Shown: positions 8,635-17,295 of the stretch, one piece after another
How positions within the stretch are numbered: the first letter of the stretch is position 1
How the letters are laid out: every line of letters begins with the position of its first letter
NCBI RefSeq assembly: GCF_018905915.1
Contig: NZ_CP064782.1
Span: 1,550,001-1,614,000, forward strand
Length of the DNA stretch: 64,000 nucleotides
Origin: Azospira inquinata
Lineage (GTDB): Bacteria > Pseudomonadota > Gammaproteobacteria > Burkholderiales > Rhodocyclaceae
Direction of reading: 5' to 3'
Translations under genes and position numbers: made by a program
Notes under the pieces: model-generated
Seen by the model: only the letters and a program-made list of their open reading frames with translations
The model's database searches: none
Told to the model about the DNA's origin: nothing

Positions 8635-8927
8635 AACCGGGGAAAAAGCCCGGCCCACCGGGGGCTGAAAACCCAGCCGAAGGCCGGGCGTTCCTTTCGG
8701 GCCGGGGCTAGAAGCAGGATATCCCCGGCCCCCCAGGCTTCCACCAGATACAGGGCCCGGGAGGGCAGGATGAGGCTTTCCCCCGGGCCCAGTTCCCGGT
8801 CTCCCAGGGGCGGGGGGCCGGAGATCAGCAGGGGGCCTTGGCAACAGACCAGGGTCCAGCCCTGGAGACGGCTCAGGGAGAGCAACTGGCCAGGGGAAAG
8901 CCGCTGGCGGCGGGGCAGGGGGGACAT
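8532..8927 (-). CDS. DUF2917 domain protein
   Basis: A 131-residue protein on the minus strand whose first 75 residues fit the DUF2917 pattern: an N-terminal LSPGQLLSL, a CCQGPLLIS strand, a LGPGESLILP turn and a final DILLLAP strand, suggesting a small cupin-like beta sandwich. It diverges from the MocR regulator gene across a 190-base gap holding a palindromic operator, so it is the likely regulated target. GGAGT precedes the ATG. The tail after residue 90 is low complexity and overlaps the DUF1501 gene, so the true stop deserves checking. Function is unknown. Confidence 0.65.
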   Translation of the reverse strand: MSPLPRRQRLSPGQLLSLSRLQGWTLVCCQGPLLISGPPPLGDRELGPGESLILPSRALYLVEAWGAGDILLLAPARKERPAFGWVFSPRWAGLFPRFQAKRPRGREPGSGTGPAALPQPQPATTSAKTWR

Positions 8928-8982
8928 GGGAATGACTCCGGATCGGGGGCCCCAGTGTGGTCCGCAGCCCCGGCCCGCCCAA

Positions 8983-9058
8983 GGTACAGGGGGGTAACTA
9001 ATCCCCGTGCTGTCCGGGCCGGCTTGGGCCACTGTACCGATCCGGCTACCGGTACAGT
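8983..9058. promoter_or_regulatory. Putative MocR operator between divergent genes
   Basis: A perfect inverted repeat, ACTGTACC-N12-GGTACAGT (9031-9038 and 9051-9058), lies 61 bases before the MocR start. A third copy of the half-site, GGTACAG, is at 8983-8989, nearer the DUF2917 gene. MocR-type regulators usually bind repeated half-sites in the gap between their own gene and a divergent target. The three copies fit that arrangement. Confidence 0.6.
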
Positions 9059-9119
9059 TTGCGGCGCTCCCCGGTCCCACCCCTGGGGTCTTTCCCGGCC
9101 CCTCTGCTAAAGTAGGGCG

Positions 9120-10544
9120 ATGGACGCCCCTACCCAACTCCCCGCCCTGGACCGGGCCGGGGAACTCTCCCTGGTGGACCAGCTGGTGGGCCACCTCACT
9201 GCCCGGATCGACAGTGGCCAATGGCCCCCGGGCACCCGCCTGCCTTCCATCCGCAAACTGGCCGCTGCCCTGGGGGTGAGCCCGGCCACCGTGGTGGGGG
9301 CCTATGACCGGCTGGTGGCCCGCAGCCTGATTGAATCCCGGGCCGCTTCCGGCTATTTCGTCCGTCAGCGCCGCTACGCGCCCCGCCTGCCCGCCCCCAT
9401 GCTGCAACGCAGTGAGCTGGATGCGGTGTGGTTGCTGCACAAGCTCATGGAACGCCAGGACAACGTGACGGCGGTGGGCAGCGGTTTTCTTCCCGAGCAC
9501 TGGCTGGAGGACATGCTTTCCTCCCGGCTCCTGGCCCAGTTTTCCCGCAAGGGCAAAAAGAGCTATGCCCTGCCCTGTGCGGCGGAGGGTTATCCCCCCC
9601 TGCGCAGCCAGATAGCCTTGATGCTGGCCCAGGCCGGGATCAAAGCCGCCCCGGAACAGGTGCTCATGACCTTTGGCGCCACCCAGGGCATTGACCTGAT
9701 CTGCCGGGGGCTGCTCCAGGCCGGGGATGCGGTGGCGGTGGAAGAGCCCGCCTATTTCGGCCTCTATGCCCGGTTGCGGGCCCAGGGCGTACGCCTGCTG
9801 GGGGTGCCCCGGCGGGATGATGGTCCGGATCTGGCAGTCCTGGACCAGATTTGTACCCAGCACCGGCCCCGGCTCTTTTTCACCCAGACCCTGTTGCACA
9901 ACCCCACGGGCAGCAGCACCAGCCCGGCCACCGCCTTCGGCCTGCTGGAACTGGCCCGGCGCCACGATCTGCGCCTGGTGGAAGACGACGTGTTCGGCGA
10001 CCTTCACCCCAGCCCCAATCCCCTGCGTCTGGCCCAGGTGGATCAGCTGGAGCGGGTGATATTCCTGAGCGGCTTCACCAAGGTGCTGAGCCCCAGCATC
10101 CGGGTCGGCTATCTGGCCGCCGCCCCGGAACTGATCCAGTGCTTTCTTGAGCAGAAAATCCTGTCCGTGCTGTCCACCTCCGAGCTGGATGAGCGCCTGG
10201 TTTTCGAGCTGCTCTCCAACGGCAGCTTCCACAAGCATCTGGAACGGACCCGGGCCCGCCTGTCCCACCACCGGGCCCAGGCCGTGCTGGGCCTGGCCCG
10301 GGCTGGGCTCAAGCCGATTCTGGCGGACGAAGGGGGGCTCTTCATCTGGGCCCGCCTGCCCGATGCCGTGGCGCTGAAGCCCCTGGTGGAAGACGCCCTG
10401 ACCCAGGGCTTTTTGCTGACCCCGGGGGACGTGTTTTTTCTGGAACAAGCCCCCGGGCCCTGGCTGCGCTTTAACGGGGCGGCGGCCAACGACGGCCGTC
10501 TTTTCGCCTACCTGGCAGAACGCTTGGGGGCGGCGGGCCGGTAG
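9120..10544 (+). CDS. MocR-family PLP-dependent transcriptional regulator
   Basis: A 474-residue fusion of an N-terminal GntR winged helix-turn-helix (residues about 15-82, with LPSIRKLAAALGVSPATVV) and a class I aminotransferase-like domain (about 105-470). The PLP-binding lysine is Lys321 in SGFTKVLSPS, and the VEDDVFGDL block with the cofactor Asp is also present. This architecture defines MocR regulators, in which the enzyme-like part senses an amine, amino acid or PLP. It diverges from the DUF2917 gene, with operator-like repeats between them. It overlaps the di-heme peroxidase gene by 37 bases, tail to tail. The effector cannot be told from sequence. Confidence 0.92.
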   Translation: MDAPTQLPALDRAGELSLVDQLVGHLTARIDSGQWPPGTRLPSIRKLAAALGVSPATVVGAYDRLVARSLIESRAASGYFVRQRRYAPRLPAPMLQRSELDAVWLLHKLMERQDNVTAVGSGFLPEHWLEDMLSSRLLAQFSRKGKKSYALPCAAEGYPPLRSQIALMLAQAGIKAAPEQVLMTFGATQGIDLICRGLLQAGDAVAVEEPAYFGLYARLRAQGVRLLGVPRRDDGPDLAVLDQICTQHRPRLFFTQTLLHNPTGSSTSPATAFGLLELARRHDLRLVEDDVFGDLHPSPNPLRLAQVDQLERVIFLSGFTKVLSPSIRVGYLAAAPELIQCFLEQKILSVLSTSELDERLVFELLSNGSFHKHLERTRARLSHHRAQAVLGLARAGLKPILADEGGLFIWARLPDAVALKPLVEDALTQGFLLTPGDVFFLEQAPGPWLRFNGAAANDGRLFAYLAERLGAAGR

Positions 10545-11836
10545 CCGTCCGTCAGGGTGCGGAGAAAAGCCTCCAGATCCTGGAGATCCCGGTGGCTGAG
10601 CCGAGGCCGCTCCCCGGGGCGGCCGCCGAAGGGAGCTTCCTGGCTCACATTGGCCCGGTAGGCCGAGGGCAGGTCGTTGTAGCGCTCCACCGTGCCGTCC
10701 GGGCGCCGGGGATACCAGCGTTGGGGCGCCCCATCCCGCTCCCCGTAAAAGCGCAGGGCATCGGCCAGGGAATGGATCACCCCGTTGTGGAAAAAGACTC
10801 GGCGCAAAGCCACGTTGCGCAGGCTGGGCACCCGGAATAGGCCGCAGTATTCCGCATGATCCTTCAGGTCCTGGCGGGCCGGGCCGCACAGGCCCAGGTC
10901 AAAAAAGGCCGGGTCCCGGTTCTGGGGCAGTTGGGCATTACGGGGCAGGCCCAGGGCCTGGTAGCCGAAATCGGTAAAGGCGGGAAACGCCCCGTCCGCC
11001 GTGGGGCGGCTGGGATGGCAGGCGGCGCAGTTGCCCCGCCGGGGGTCTTCAAACACCGCCAGGCCCCGGGCTTCCCGCCGGGAGAGCTTGGCCTGGCCCC
11101 GCAGATAGGCGTCGTACTTGCTGCTGTAGGGATAAAAGCGGTCGGGCTGCTGTTGAAAGGCTTCCAGGGCCAGGAGGGCGGCCTGGACCAGGGTATCGGG
11201 CCGGGCTTCCACCTCCGGGCCGAAGAGGCGCACTAGGGCGGCCCGGTGGGGCCCCTGGCGGAGCTTGGCGGCCAGGTTGGGGATATCCGGATTGGCCATT
11301 TCATTGGGGGCGAAGAGGGGAATGGCGGCCTGATCGTGGAGGGAAGGGGCTCGGCCGTCCCAGGTGAAGCCCCCCGTGGGGCCCTGGTCTTCGCTGTCCC
11401 GGCCATCGTTATCGAAAAAGTGTTCGCTGAAGGGGGGCAGGGTCTGGAGATAGCGGAGGGACGGGGCCGCCCGGCCGCCCACCTGGTCCATGGCTGGCCC
11501 CCCGGTCTGGGTCGCCCGGGGATTGTCCGGCCCGAAAGCCCGCCCAGGACTGTGGCAGGTGGCGCAGGCCAGGCGGCCGGAGGCGGACAGGCCCGGGTCC
11601 ATGAACAGGGCTTCCCCCAGGGCCGCCAGGGCGCGGAAATCGGGCCGATGTTGGGCCAGCAGCTGGTAGGGAGAGATGGGGCCGGGCGCCCCTTCCCCAG
11701 CCAGGGCGTTACCAACCAAGCCGATCAGGGCCCCCAGGGCCAGGCCTAGGAAAAGGCGGAAGAGGGAAGCGCAACCCAGGAGCCTGGGGGGCGGGGAGAG
11801 GGGGGATTGGGTGGGCGGCGGGTAGGGGTGGGACAT
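10508..11836 (-). CDS. Di-heme cytochrome c peroxidase family protein
   Basis: A 442-residue exported protein. A hydrophobic segment at about residues 24-46 serves as signal or anchor. Two c-type heme motifs follow: CATCH at 91-95 and CAACH near 270. This spacing and the flanking blocks (ATCHSPGRAFG, FRVPSLRNVAL, FFHNGVIHSL) match the bacterial cytochrome c peroxidase/MauG family, which reduces hydrogen peroxide or oxidises a protein partner in the periplasm. The Pro-rich leader before the hydrophobic segment is unusual and no ribosome binding site is clear, so the start may lie further in. Whether it is a true peroxidase or a MauG-like enzyme is open. Confidence 0.87.
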   Translation of the reverse strand: MSHPYPPPTQSPLSPPPRLLGCASLFRLFLGLALGALIGLVGNALAGEGAPGPISPYQLLAQHRPDFRALAALGEALFMDPGLSASGRLACATCHSPGRAFGPDNPRATQTGGPAMDQVGGRAAPSLRYLQTLPPFSEHFFDNDGRDSEDQGPTGGFTWDGRAPSLHDQAAIPLFAPNEMANPDIPNLAAKLRQGPHRAALVRLFGPEVEARPDTLVQAALLALEAFQQQPDRFYPYSSKYDAYLRGQAKLSRREARGLAVFEDPRRGNCAACHPSRPTADGAFPAFTDFGYQALGLPRNAQLPQNRDPAFFDLGLCGPARQDLKDHAEYCGLFRVPSLRNVALRRVFFHNGVIHSLADALRFYGERDGAPQRWYPRRPDGTVERYNDLPSAYRANVSQEAPFGGRPGERPRLSHRDLQDLEAFLRTLTDGYRPAAPKRSAR

Positions 11837-12016
11837 GGGCGAAAGGAAAAGGGGGAATCAGGGAAGCCGGGCGGTTGGGGCACCCAAAACCAGGGCATCC
11901 CCAAGCCAAGGGGCTAATCCCTTGGGAAACCGGGCAAAGTAAAGGGCAAAGCTCGGCAAAACGCCAGCCTAAGCCCTTTCCATGACAGGTCTGTGTCCCG
12001 GGGCGCGGTCACAGGG

Positions 12017-12034
12017 CTGTCATGGGCCTGTCAT
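12017..12034 (+). promoter_or_regulatory. Pho box upstream of the secreted phosphoesterase
   Basis: Two exact CTGTCAT heptamers are spaced 11 bases start to start (12017-12023 and 12028-12034), which is the PhoB-binding unit. The 4-base spacer is GGGC rather than the AT-rich spacer of E. coli, as may be expected in a GC-rich genome. The phoB-phoR genes at 52.9-54.9 kb are preceded by a similar box. Confidence 0.7.
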
Positions 12035-12137
12035 GGCCCGGGACGAGAATTCTTCCCCGTCCTTGGCCCGGCCCGGGGGCGTTCGCCAGGGGAGAGCAGC
12101 CTGTCACCCTTGGGCGATCCCGGGCCTACGCCCTTAA

Positions 12138-12170
12138 TTCCCTTTCCCTTCCCTTTCCCTTCCCTTTTTC
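12138..12170 (+). repeat. Three tandem 11-base pyrimidine repeats
   Basis: The unit TTCCCTTTCCC occurs twice exactly and a third time with two changes, giving a 33-base all-pyrimidine tract 35 bases before the phosphoesterase start codon. The purine strand lies on the template side. It may sit in the 5' untranslated leader. Confidence 0.75.
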
Positions 12171-12205
12171 GGCCCCTGCCGGTTTTCTGCGAGGAATGTT
12201 CCGCC

Positions 12206-13819
12206 ATGAAATCTCCCTTTCTGCTGCCGCCCCTGGCGGCGCTTATGGCTCTGCTGGGGGCCCCGGCCCAGGCGGCGTCCGCCAATGGCCTGGAAAAAAT
12301 TCATACCCTGGTGGTGATTTATGGGGAAAACCGCAGCTTCGATAATCTCTACGGCCTTTTTCCCGGGGCTGACGGCATTCCCGGGGTGAACCCCAGCTCC
12401 TCCCAGCGCCAGGCCGTGCCCCAGAAGGATTTTGACGGCTCCGTATTGCCTGCCCTGCCGCCCACCTGGGGCGGTTTCACCGCAGCGGGCCAGGCCGTGA
12501 CCCTGCCCCAGGCCCAGACCGCCGGTTGGCCGAACCAGCCCTTTGCCATTGATGATCCCAAGGGGGTGGCTGGCACCGGGGTGGTGGTGAATGGCCAGGT
12601 GACTACCCGGGATCTGGTGCATCGCTTCTACAACAACCAGATGCAGATCGGCGATGGCGCCAATGACCGCTTCGCCGCCTACTCGGACGCCGGGGGCCTG
12701 ACCATGGGCTATTACGACGGCAGCGCCATGGCCCTGTGGAAGCTGGCCCGGCACTATGTGCTGGCGGACCACTTTTTCATGGGCACCTTTGGCGGTTCCT
12801 TCCTCAATCACCAGTATCTGGTCTGCGCCTGCGCTCCTGAATATGTCCATGCGGACCAGTCCCCGGCCAAGGGCCTGATTTCCGCCATTGACCAGGACGA
12901 CCAGGGCCATTTCCTGCGCCTCACCCCGGGCACGGGCAATCCGGCCTCCGTGCTGGAAGGCAAGCCGGTGTACCAGAAGGATGGGGCCCTCACCCCGGCG
13001 GACAAGGAAGGGCGCTTCTATGCGGTGAATACCATGCAGCCGCCCTACCAGCCCAGCGGCAATCCCCCCGCCGGGGACAGCCGCTATGCCGATCTGGCCA
13101 AGGCCTCCACCCTGCCGCCCCTTACCCAGCAGACCACCATTGGGGACATTCTGGACGCCAAGGGGGTGAGCTGGGCCTGGTACGCAGGGGCCTGGGACCA
13201 GGCTAGTCGGGACCGGGCGGCCATCTACAACGACAAAATTCCCAACTTCCAGGCCCACCACCAGCCCTTTAACTACTACGCCAAGTTTGACCCGGTGACC
13301 CGGGCGGCTTACCGGGCCGCCCACCTCAAAGACGGGGATCGGCTCCTGGCGGACGCCAAGGCGGGCAAACTGCCCGCCGTCACCTTCTATAAGCCCCAGG
13401 GCAATCTGAACCAGCATCCGGGCTACGCCAATGTGGCGGACGGGGATGCCCATGTGGCGGCGGTGATCGCCCGGCTGCGCAAGAGCCCCCAGTGGAAGCA
13501 CATGCTCATTGTGGTGACCTACGACGAAAACGGCGGCTTCTATGACCACCTGCCCGTGCCCAAGGGGGATCGGTGGGGCCCGGGCAGCCGCATTCCAGCC
13601 ATTCTCATTTCCCCCTATACCAAGCGCCAGCAGGGCCAGGGCGTGGTGGATCACACCCCCTACGACACTGGCTCCATCCTGCGCTTCATCACCCGCCGCT
13701 ACGATCTGCCCGCCCTGCCGGGGCTGACGGAGCGGGATCAGGCCCTGGCCGCCCATCACGAAGCCCCCCTGGGGGATTTGAGCCAGGCCCTGGACCTGAC
13801 CGCCCCGCCCCACGATTAA
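12206..13819 (+). CDS. Secreted phosphoesterase (acid phosphatase/phospholipase C family)
   Basis: A 537-residue protein with a signal peptide (cleavage after AQAAS, about residue 25) followed by a phosphoesterase domain of the AcpA/phospholipase C type. Diagnostic blocks are VVIYGENRSFDNLYG (about residues 36-50), with the metal-binding Glu-Asn, and TYDENGGFYDH (about 438-448), with the second metal-binding Asp/Glu. It should release phosphate from organic phosphate in the periplasm or outside the cell. The Pho box upstream suggests induction by phosphate starvation through the PhoB-PhoR pair encoded 40 kb away. GAGGA precedes the ATG, and a terminator follows the stop. Phosphatase or phospholipase specificity is not decided by sequence. 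Confidence 0.88.
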   Translation: MKSPFLLPPLAALMALLGAPAQAASANGLEKIHTLVVIYGENRSFDNLYGLFPGADGIPGVNPSSSQRQAVPQKDFDGSVLPALPPTWGGFTAAGQAVTLPQAQTAGWPNQPFAIDDPKGVAGTGVVVNGQVTTRDLVHRFYNNQMQIGDGANDRFAAYSDAGGLTMGYYDGSAMALWKLARHYVLADHFFMGTFGGSFLNHQYLVCACAPEYVHADQSPAKGLISAIDQDDQGHFLRLTPGTGNPASVLEGKPVYQKDGALTPADKEGRFYAVNTMQPPYQPSGNPPAGDSRYADLAKASTLPPLTQQTTIGDILDAKGVSWAWYAGAWDQASRDRAAIYNDKIPNFQAHHQPFNYYAKFDPVTRAAYRAAHLKDGDRLLADAKAGKLPAVTFYKPQGNLNQHPGYANVADGDAHVAAVIARLRKSPQWKHMLIVVTYDENGGFYDHLPVPKGDRWGPGSRIPAILISPYTKRQQGQGVVDHTPYDTGSILRFITRRYDLPALPGLTERDQALAAHHEAPLGDLSQALDLTAPPHD

Positions 13820-13840
13820 GCTGGCCTTTCCCTTCTTCCG

Positions 13841-13866
13841 GCCCGCCGTTTTGGCGGGCTTTTTTT
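13841..13866 (+). terminator. Rho-independent terminator after the phosphoesterase gene
   Basis: The stem GCCCGCC/GGCGGGC with loop GTTTT is followed by seven T residues, 22 bases past the stop codon. Confidence 0.9.
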
Positions 13867-14099
13867 ATGGGGCCGGGCCCGGGAGTTTCGGGGCCCGGAT
13901 AGTCCATGTCAAAGCCATAAATCTGGGCGGTTTTTGCGAACAATGCCAAACGGGTAATAGTGGACTGTGCCCCCGGCTTAAGACAAAAGTGAGAAAGTCT
14001 CCGTCCTAAATCCAATCGTATATGGCATAGGTCTAATTGTGGCGCGGCTCTTGGCGGGTCACCATACGACTTTCCTGAAGGGAGATTAGGGAGTCCATC

Positions 14100-15005
14100 A
14101 TGTCCACCACCACCGTGCCTTGTCGTTTGCTCTGCGCCAGCCGCATGGCCTACATGATCAGCGACAACGATCAACCGGTTCCCGGGTGCCCCCCCTACGA
14201 CGGGGCGGCGGGATTCAAGGAAGCTCCCGTGGGATTTGTGGCTGGTCCCCTGGGCATTAACGCCGCCATGGTGGGCACCTCCGCCGATGGGGTGGTGCTT
14301 ACCTTCCGGGGCACCCTGCCACCGGATAGCCCCAATCACGAGCAAACCATTCTGGACTGGCTCAACGATGCGGACGCGGTGCTGATTTCCGTGCCCGGCA
14401 TCCAGGGCAAGGTCCATCAAGGCTTCTGGAATGCCCTGGATTCCCTGTGGCCTGCTCTGGAGGCGGAGGTGCGCCAGCAGATGGAAGCCAGCCCGAAAGC
14501 CTCCCTGGTCATCACCGGCCACAGCAAGGGCGGGGCCATGGCCGATCTGGCCGCCGCCCGTTTTGCCCAGGCCGGGGTAGGCAGCACCGTTTATACCTAC
14601 GCTGCCGCCCACCCGGGCAATCAGGAGTTTGCCGGTTACTACGCCACCCTGGCTGGCATTCAAAGCTCCTACCGCTACGAATACGCGGATGACATCGTGC
14701 CCCATCTGCCCCCCAGCCTGGTTTTGCGCCAAGCGCTGAAGGACGTGCCGGGCTTTGAAAAATTCCACGCCGAGCTGGCGACCCGGGATCAGGTGGATAT
14801 TGACTACGCCCCCGTGGGTACCCTGCGCTTTATCAACTGGGAGGGGGTGGTGGTGAAAGATACCCCCCTGCTGCCCCTGGAACGGGCCTATCACCTGGTG
14901 GATTTGATTCTGCACCGGCAGTTCGAGCAAATAGTGCGGGACCATTCCATCGACTGCGGCGGGGGCTACGCCACCGCCATCTGCCCCACCGGCGTATGCG
15001 GGTAG
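14100..15005 (+). CDS. Class 3 lipase family protein
   Basis: A 301-residue alpha/beta hydrolase of the lipase class 3 (fungal lipase-like) type. The nucleophile elbow GHSKGG, with the catalytic Ser, lies near residue 141. The stretch VYTYAAAHPGN follows, as do a YADDIVPHLPP block near residue 200 carrying a candidate catalytic Asp, and a His further on. The N-terminal part has the ADGVVLTFRGT strand typical of the family. No signal peptide is seen, so it is either cytoplasmic or exported by another route. A GGGAG-type ribosome binding site precedes the ATG. It follows a terminator and is probably transcribed alone. Substrate is unknown. Confidence 0.82.
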   Translation: MSTTTVPCRLLCASRMAYMISDNDQPVPGCPPYDGAAGFKEAPVGFVAGPLGINAAMVGTSADGVVLTFRGTLPPDSPNHEQTILDWLNDADAVLISVPGIQGKVHQGFWNALDSLWPALEAEVRQQMEASPKASLVITGHSKGGAMADLAAARFAQAGVGSTVYTYAAAHPGNQEFAGYYATLAGIQSSYRYEYADDIVPHLPPSLVLRQALKDVPGFEKFHAELATRDQVDIDYAPVGTLRFINWEGVVVKDTPLLPLERAYHLVDLILHRQFEQIVRDHSIDCGGGYATAICPTGVCG

Positions 15006-15203
15006 GGCACCGGGCCCCCGGGGCCCGGGCTTTCTCCCGCCGGTTCCCTTAATCCTTCCCTCCTGATGCAAGGCTCCCGGCCCCGGGGAGGGGGCACGGG
15101 ATGTGCCCATTTTTTCCGCCTGCGACCCTATGTCGCATCGTTTCTCCGATGCTGTGCCTCTAGAATGCCCGACTTTTCTATAAATAATAGACAAATCATA
15201 TAT

Positions 15204-15217
15204 TTAGAAATTTCTAA
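15204..15217. promoter_or_regulatory. Palindrome in the TonB-receptor promoter region
   Basis: A perfect 14-base palindrome, TTAGAAATTTCTAA, lies 27 bases before the TonB receptor start, inside an AT-rich stretch. A wider inverted pair, GACAAA and TTTGTC (15190-15195 and 15224-15229), encloses it. It does not fit the usual Fur box. The regulator is unknown. Confidence 0.45.
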
Positions 15218-15244
15218 TATAGGTTTGTCGGCCAAGGACGGGGC

Positions 15245-17293
15245 ATGGAAAAAAGGCGGATGGCGGGGTGGCTGGCGGGACTGTTGCTGGGCTTGGGGGC
15301 ACGGGGGGCGGTAGCCGCCAATTCGGGCTCCGGGGCGGCCCCGGGGGCCGGGGAAGAGGCGGCGGTCACCCTGGGGGAGGTGGTGGTTAGCGGAGCGGCG
15401 GGGGGCAGCCTGCCCACCCGGAGCATTCTCTCCTCAGTGAATATTCTGGGGGCCGACCAGATCGAAAATCAGAACATCAAATCCCCCTGGCAACTTTTCT
15501 ACCTCATGCCCGGGGTCATGCTGACCCAGTACAACATGGGCACCACCTCGGGCAAGCTTTCCTTTCGCGGTTTCAACGGGGAAGGGGAGGTGAATGCGGT
15601 GAAGCTGCTCATCGACGGCATTCCCAGCAACAGCAACGACGGCAACATGCCCTACCTGGATCTCCTGTTTCCCCTGGAAATCCAGTCCGTGGAACTGGTG
15701 AAGGGCACCAACGATCCCCGCTACGGCCTGCACAACATCGCCGGTAACGCCAACCTGACCACGGACACGGGGGGCAATTACACCAAGAGTCGGGTGGCTC
15801 TGGGCAGCTTTGATAGCCGGGAGGTGCAGCTGGGCCGGGGGGTGGAAGGGGATGGCCTGTCCCAGAATTATTTCTTTGGCTACCAGAGTGCTAACGGCTG
15901 GCGCGCCCATGACGATTCGGAGCGCTACGCCCTCTCCGGCAAGTGGTTTGTCACCCCCAACGGGGGCCGTACCAACCTGGGCCTGACCTTCCGGGCCGCC
16001 AAACAAAAAGCGGATGAGCCGGGCTATCTGAGCCAGGCCCAGAGCGACGCCAACCCCCGCATGTCCCCGGCCAACAACCGCACGGATGGGGGGGAGCGGA
16101 CCATGGAGCAGATGAGCCTCCAGGGGGACCACCAGTTCAACGACCGCTGGTTCGGCGCCCTCAAGGCCTACGTCAATCACATCGACGACCGGCGCTGGTT
16201 GGATTACGGCCAGGGCACCACGCCCCAGGAACGGGCCATCCAGGAACTGCACCAGGGCTTTATCGCCACCCTGACCTGGCGCCCGGAGGTGCATCGCCTC
16301 TACGACCTGGCCATTGAGGGCGGGGTGGATGGGGAATGGCAGCAGAACCAGAGCCAGCGCTACAACATCAACCAGCGGGTGCGCCTGGCCCAGACCCGGG
16401 ATCAGCGCTTTGACTTCAATGTGGCCGGGGCCTACCTCCAGGCCGTGATTCGCCCCACGGAAAAACTCAAGATCGTGCCCGCCTCCCGGGTGGATAAGTT
16501 CAACGGGAATTTCACCGACCGGCTCACCGGCAATAGCTACGGCATGAACGATTACGGCTGGATACACCAGCCCAAGCTGAGCGCCATGTACACCCTGGTG
16601 CCGGGCTACAGCCTTTACGGCAACTATGGCCGGACTTTCCAGGTGGGGGTGGGGTCCGGCGCCTACCGCCTGAGCCAGACCGGCTCCCAGAGCCCGTCCC
16701 TCAACGACGGCTGGGAAGTGGGCCTGAAGATGCAGCCCGCCGCCGGTACGGAAGCTCGGGTCGCCCTCTGGCAGCAGGTGGCCTCCGACGAGCTGCGGCG
16801 CATGCTCTACGGCGCTGCCAACGATATGGAAGCGGTGGGTAAGACCCGGCGCCAGGGCATGGACTGGGAACTGTCCACCCAGGCCACGGAAGCCACCCGC
16901 CTGTGGGCCTTCTACTCCTACCAGAATTCCAAGATTCTCAAGGCCGGGGCCCAGGAGCCCGGGGCCCAGGGCCAGGAAATCGACCACGTGCCCCACTACA
17001 TCGTCTCCGCCGGGGTGGAACATCGGCTCAACGCTGATCTGCGCCTTACCGCTAGCCTCAACGCCCAGGGCAGCTCCTACCTGGAGCGCACCAACACCAC
17101 GGCCAAATACGGGGCCTACACCCTGGTGAATGTGGCCGCCAATTACCGGCTGGACAACCACACCAGCCTGGATTTTCAGGTGCAGAACCTGTTCGACCGG
17201 CGCTATGAATACGTGTGGTACATGAGCGGGGAAACCTTCCACGCCCCGGCGGACGGGCGGGCCATGTTTGTGGCCCTTAACCTACGCTACTGA
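15245..17293 (+). CDS. TonB-dependent outer-membrane receptor
   Basis: A 682-residue outer-membrane receptor. After a signal peptide (about residues 1-25) comes the plug domain, with a blurred N-terminal TonB box region (LGEVVVSG) and the block GFNGEGEVNAVKLLIDGIPSN. The beta-barrel follows and ends in an aromatic residue (LNLRY), as is usual for barrels inserted by BamA. It should import an iron chelate or another scarce metal-ligand complex using TonB energy. The PepSY membrane gene follows after only 2 bases, a pairing seen in siderophore-iron uptake where the PepSY protein may reduce the iron. The ligand is not predictable. Confidence 0.9.
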   Translation: MEKRRMAGWLAGLLLGLGARGAVAANSGSGAAPGAGEEAAVTLGEVVVSGAAGGSLPTRSILSSVNILGADQIENQNIKSPWQLFYLMPGVMLTQYNMGTTSGKLSFRGFNGEGEVNAVKLLIDGIPSNSNDGNMPYLDLLFPLEIQSVELVKGTNDPRYGLHNIAGNANLTTDTGGNYTKSRVALGSFDSREVQLGRGVEGDGLSQNYFFGYQSANGWRAHDDSERYALSGKWFVTPNGGRTNLGLTFRAAKQKADEPGYLSQAQSDANPRMSPANNRTDGGERTMEQMSLQGDHQFNDRWFGALKAYVNHIDDRRWLDYGQGTTPQERAIQELHQGFIATLTWRPEVHRLYDLAIEGGVDGEWQQNQSQRYNINQRVRLAQTRDQRFDFNVAGAYLQAVIRPTEKLKIVPASRVDKFNGNFTDRLTGNSYGMNDYGWIHQPKLSAMYTLVPGYSLYGNYGRTFQVGVGSGAYRLSQTGSQSPSLNDGWEVGLKMQPAAGTEARVALWQQVASDELRRMLYGAANDMEAVGKTRRQGMDWELSTQATEATRLWAFYSYQNSKILKAGAQEPGAQGQEIDHVPHYIVSAGVEHRLNADLRLTASLNAQGSSYLERTNTTAKYGAYTLVNVAANYRLDNHTSLDFQVQNLFDRRYEYVWYMSGETFHAPADGRAMFVALNLRY

Positions 17294-17295
17294 CC

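Larger units (their letters stand above)
11837..12205 (+). other. Regulatory gap before the phosphoesterase gene
   Basis: No gene is visible in this 369-base stretch. It holds a Pho-box-like direct repeat (12017-12034), an inverted copy of the same heptamer (rev. CTGTCAT at 11982-11988) and three copies of an 11-base pyrimidine repeat (12138-12170), then the ribosome binding site GAGGA of the phosphoesterase gene. Confidence 0.6.

Noticed and set aside
8928-10889. The long upstream extension of the DUF2917 frame on the minus strand
   Set aside because: It is antisense to the MocR gene and lacks any family content. Only the last 131 codons look like protein.
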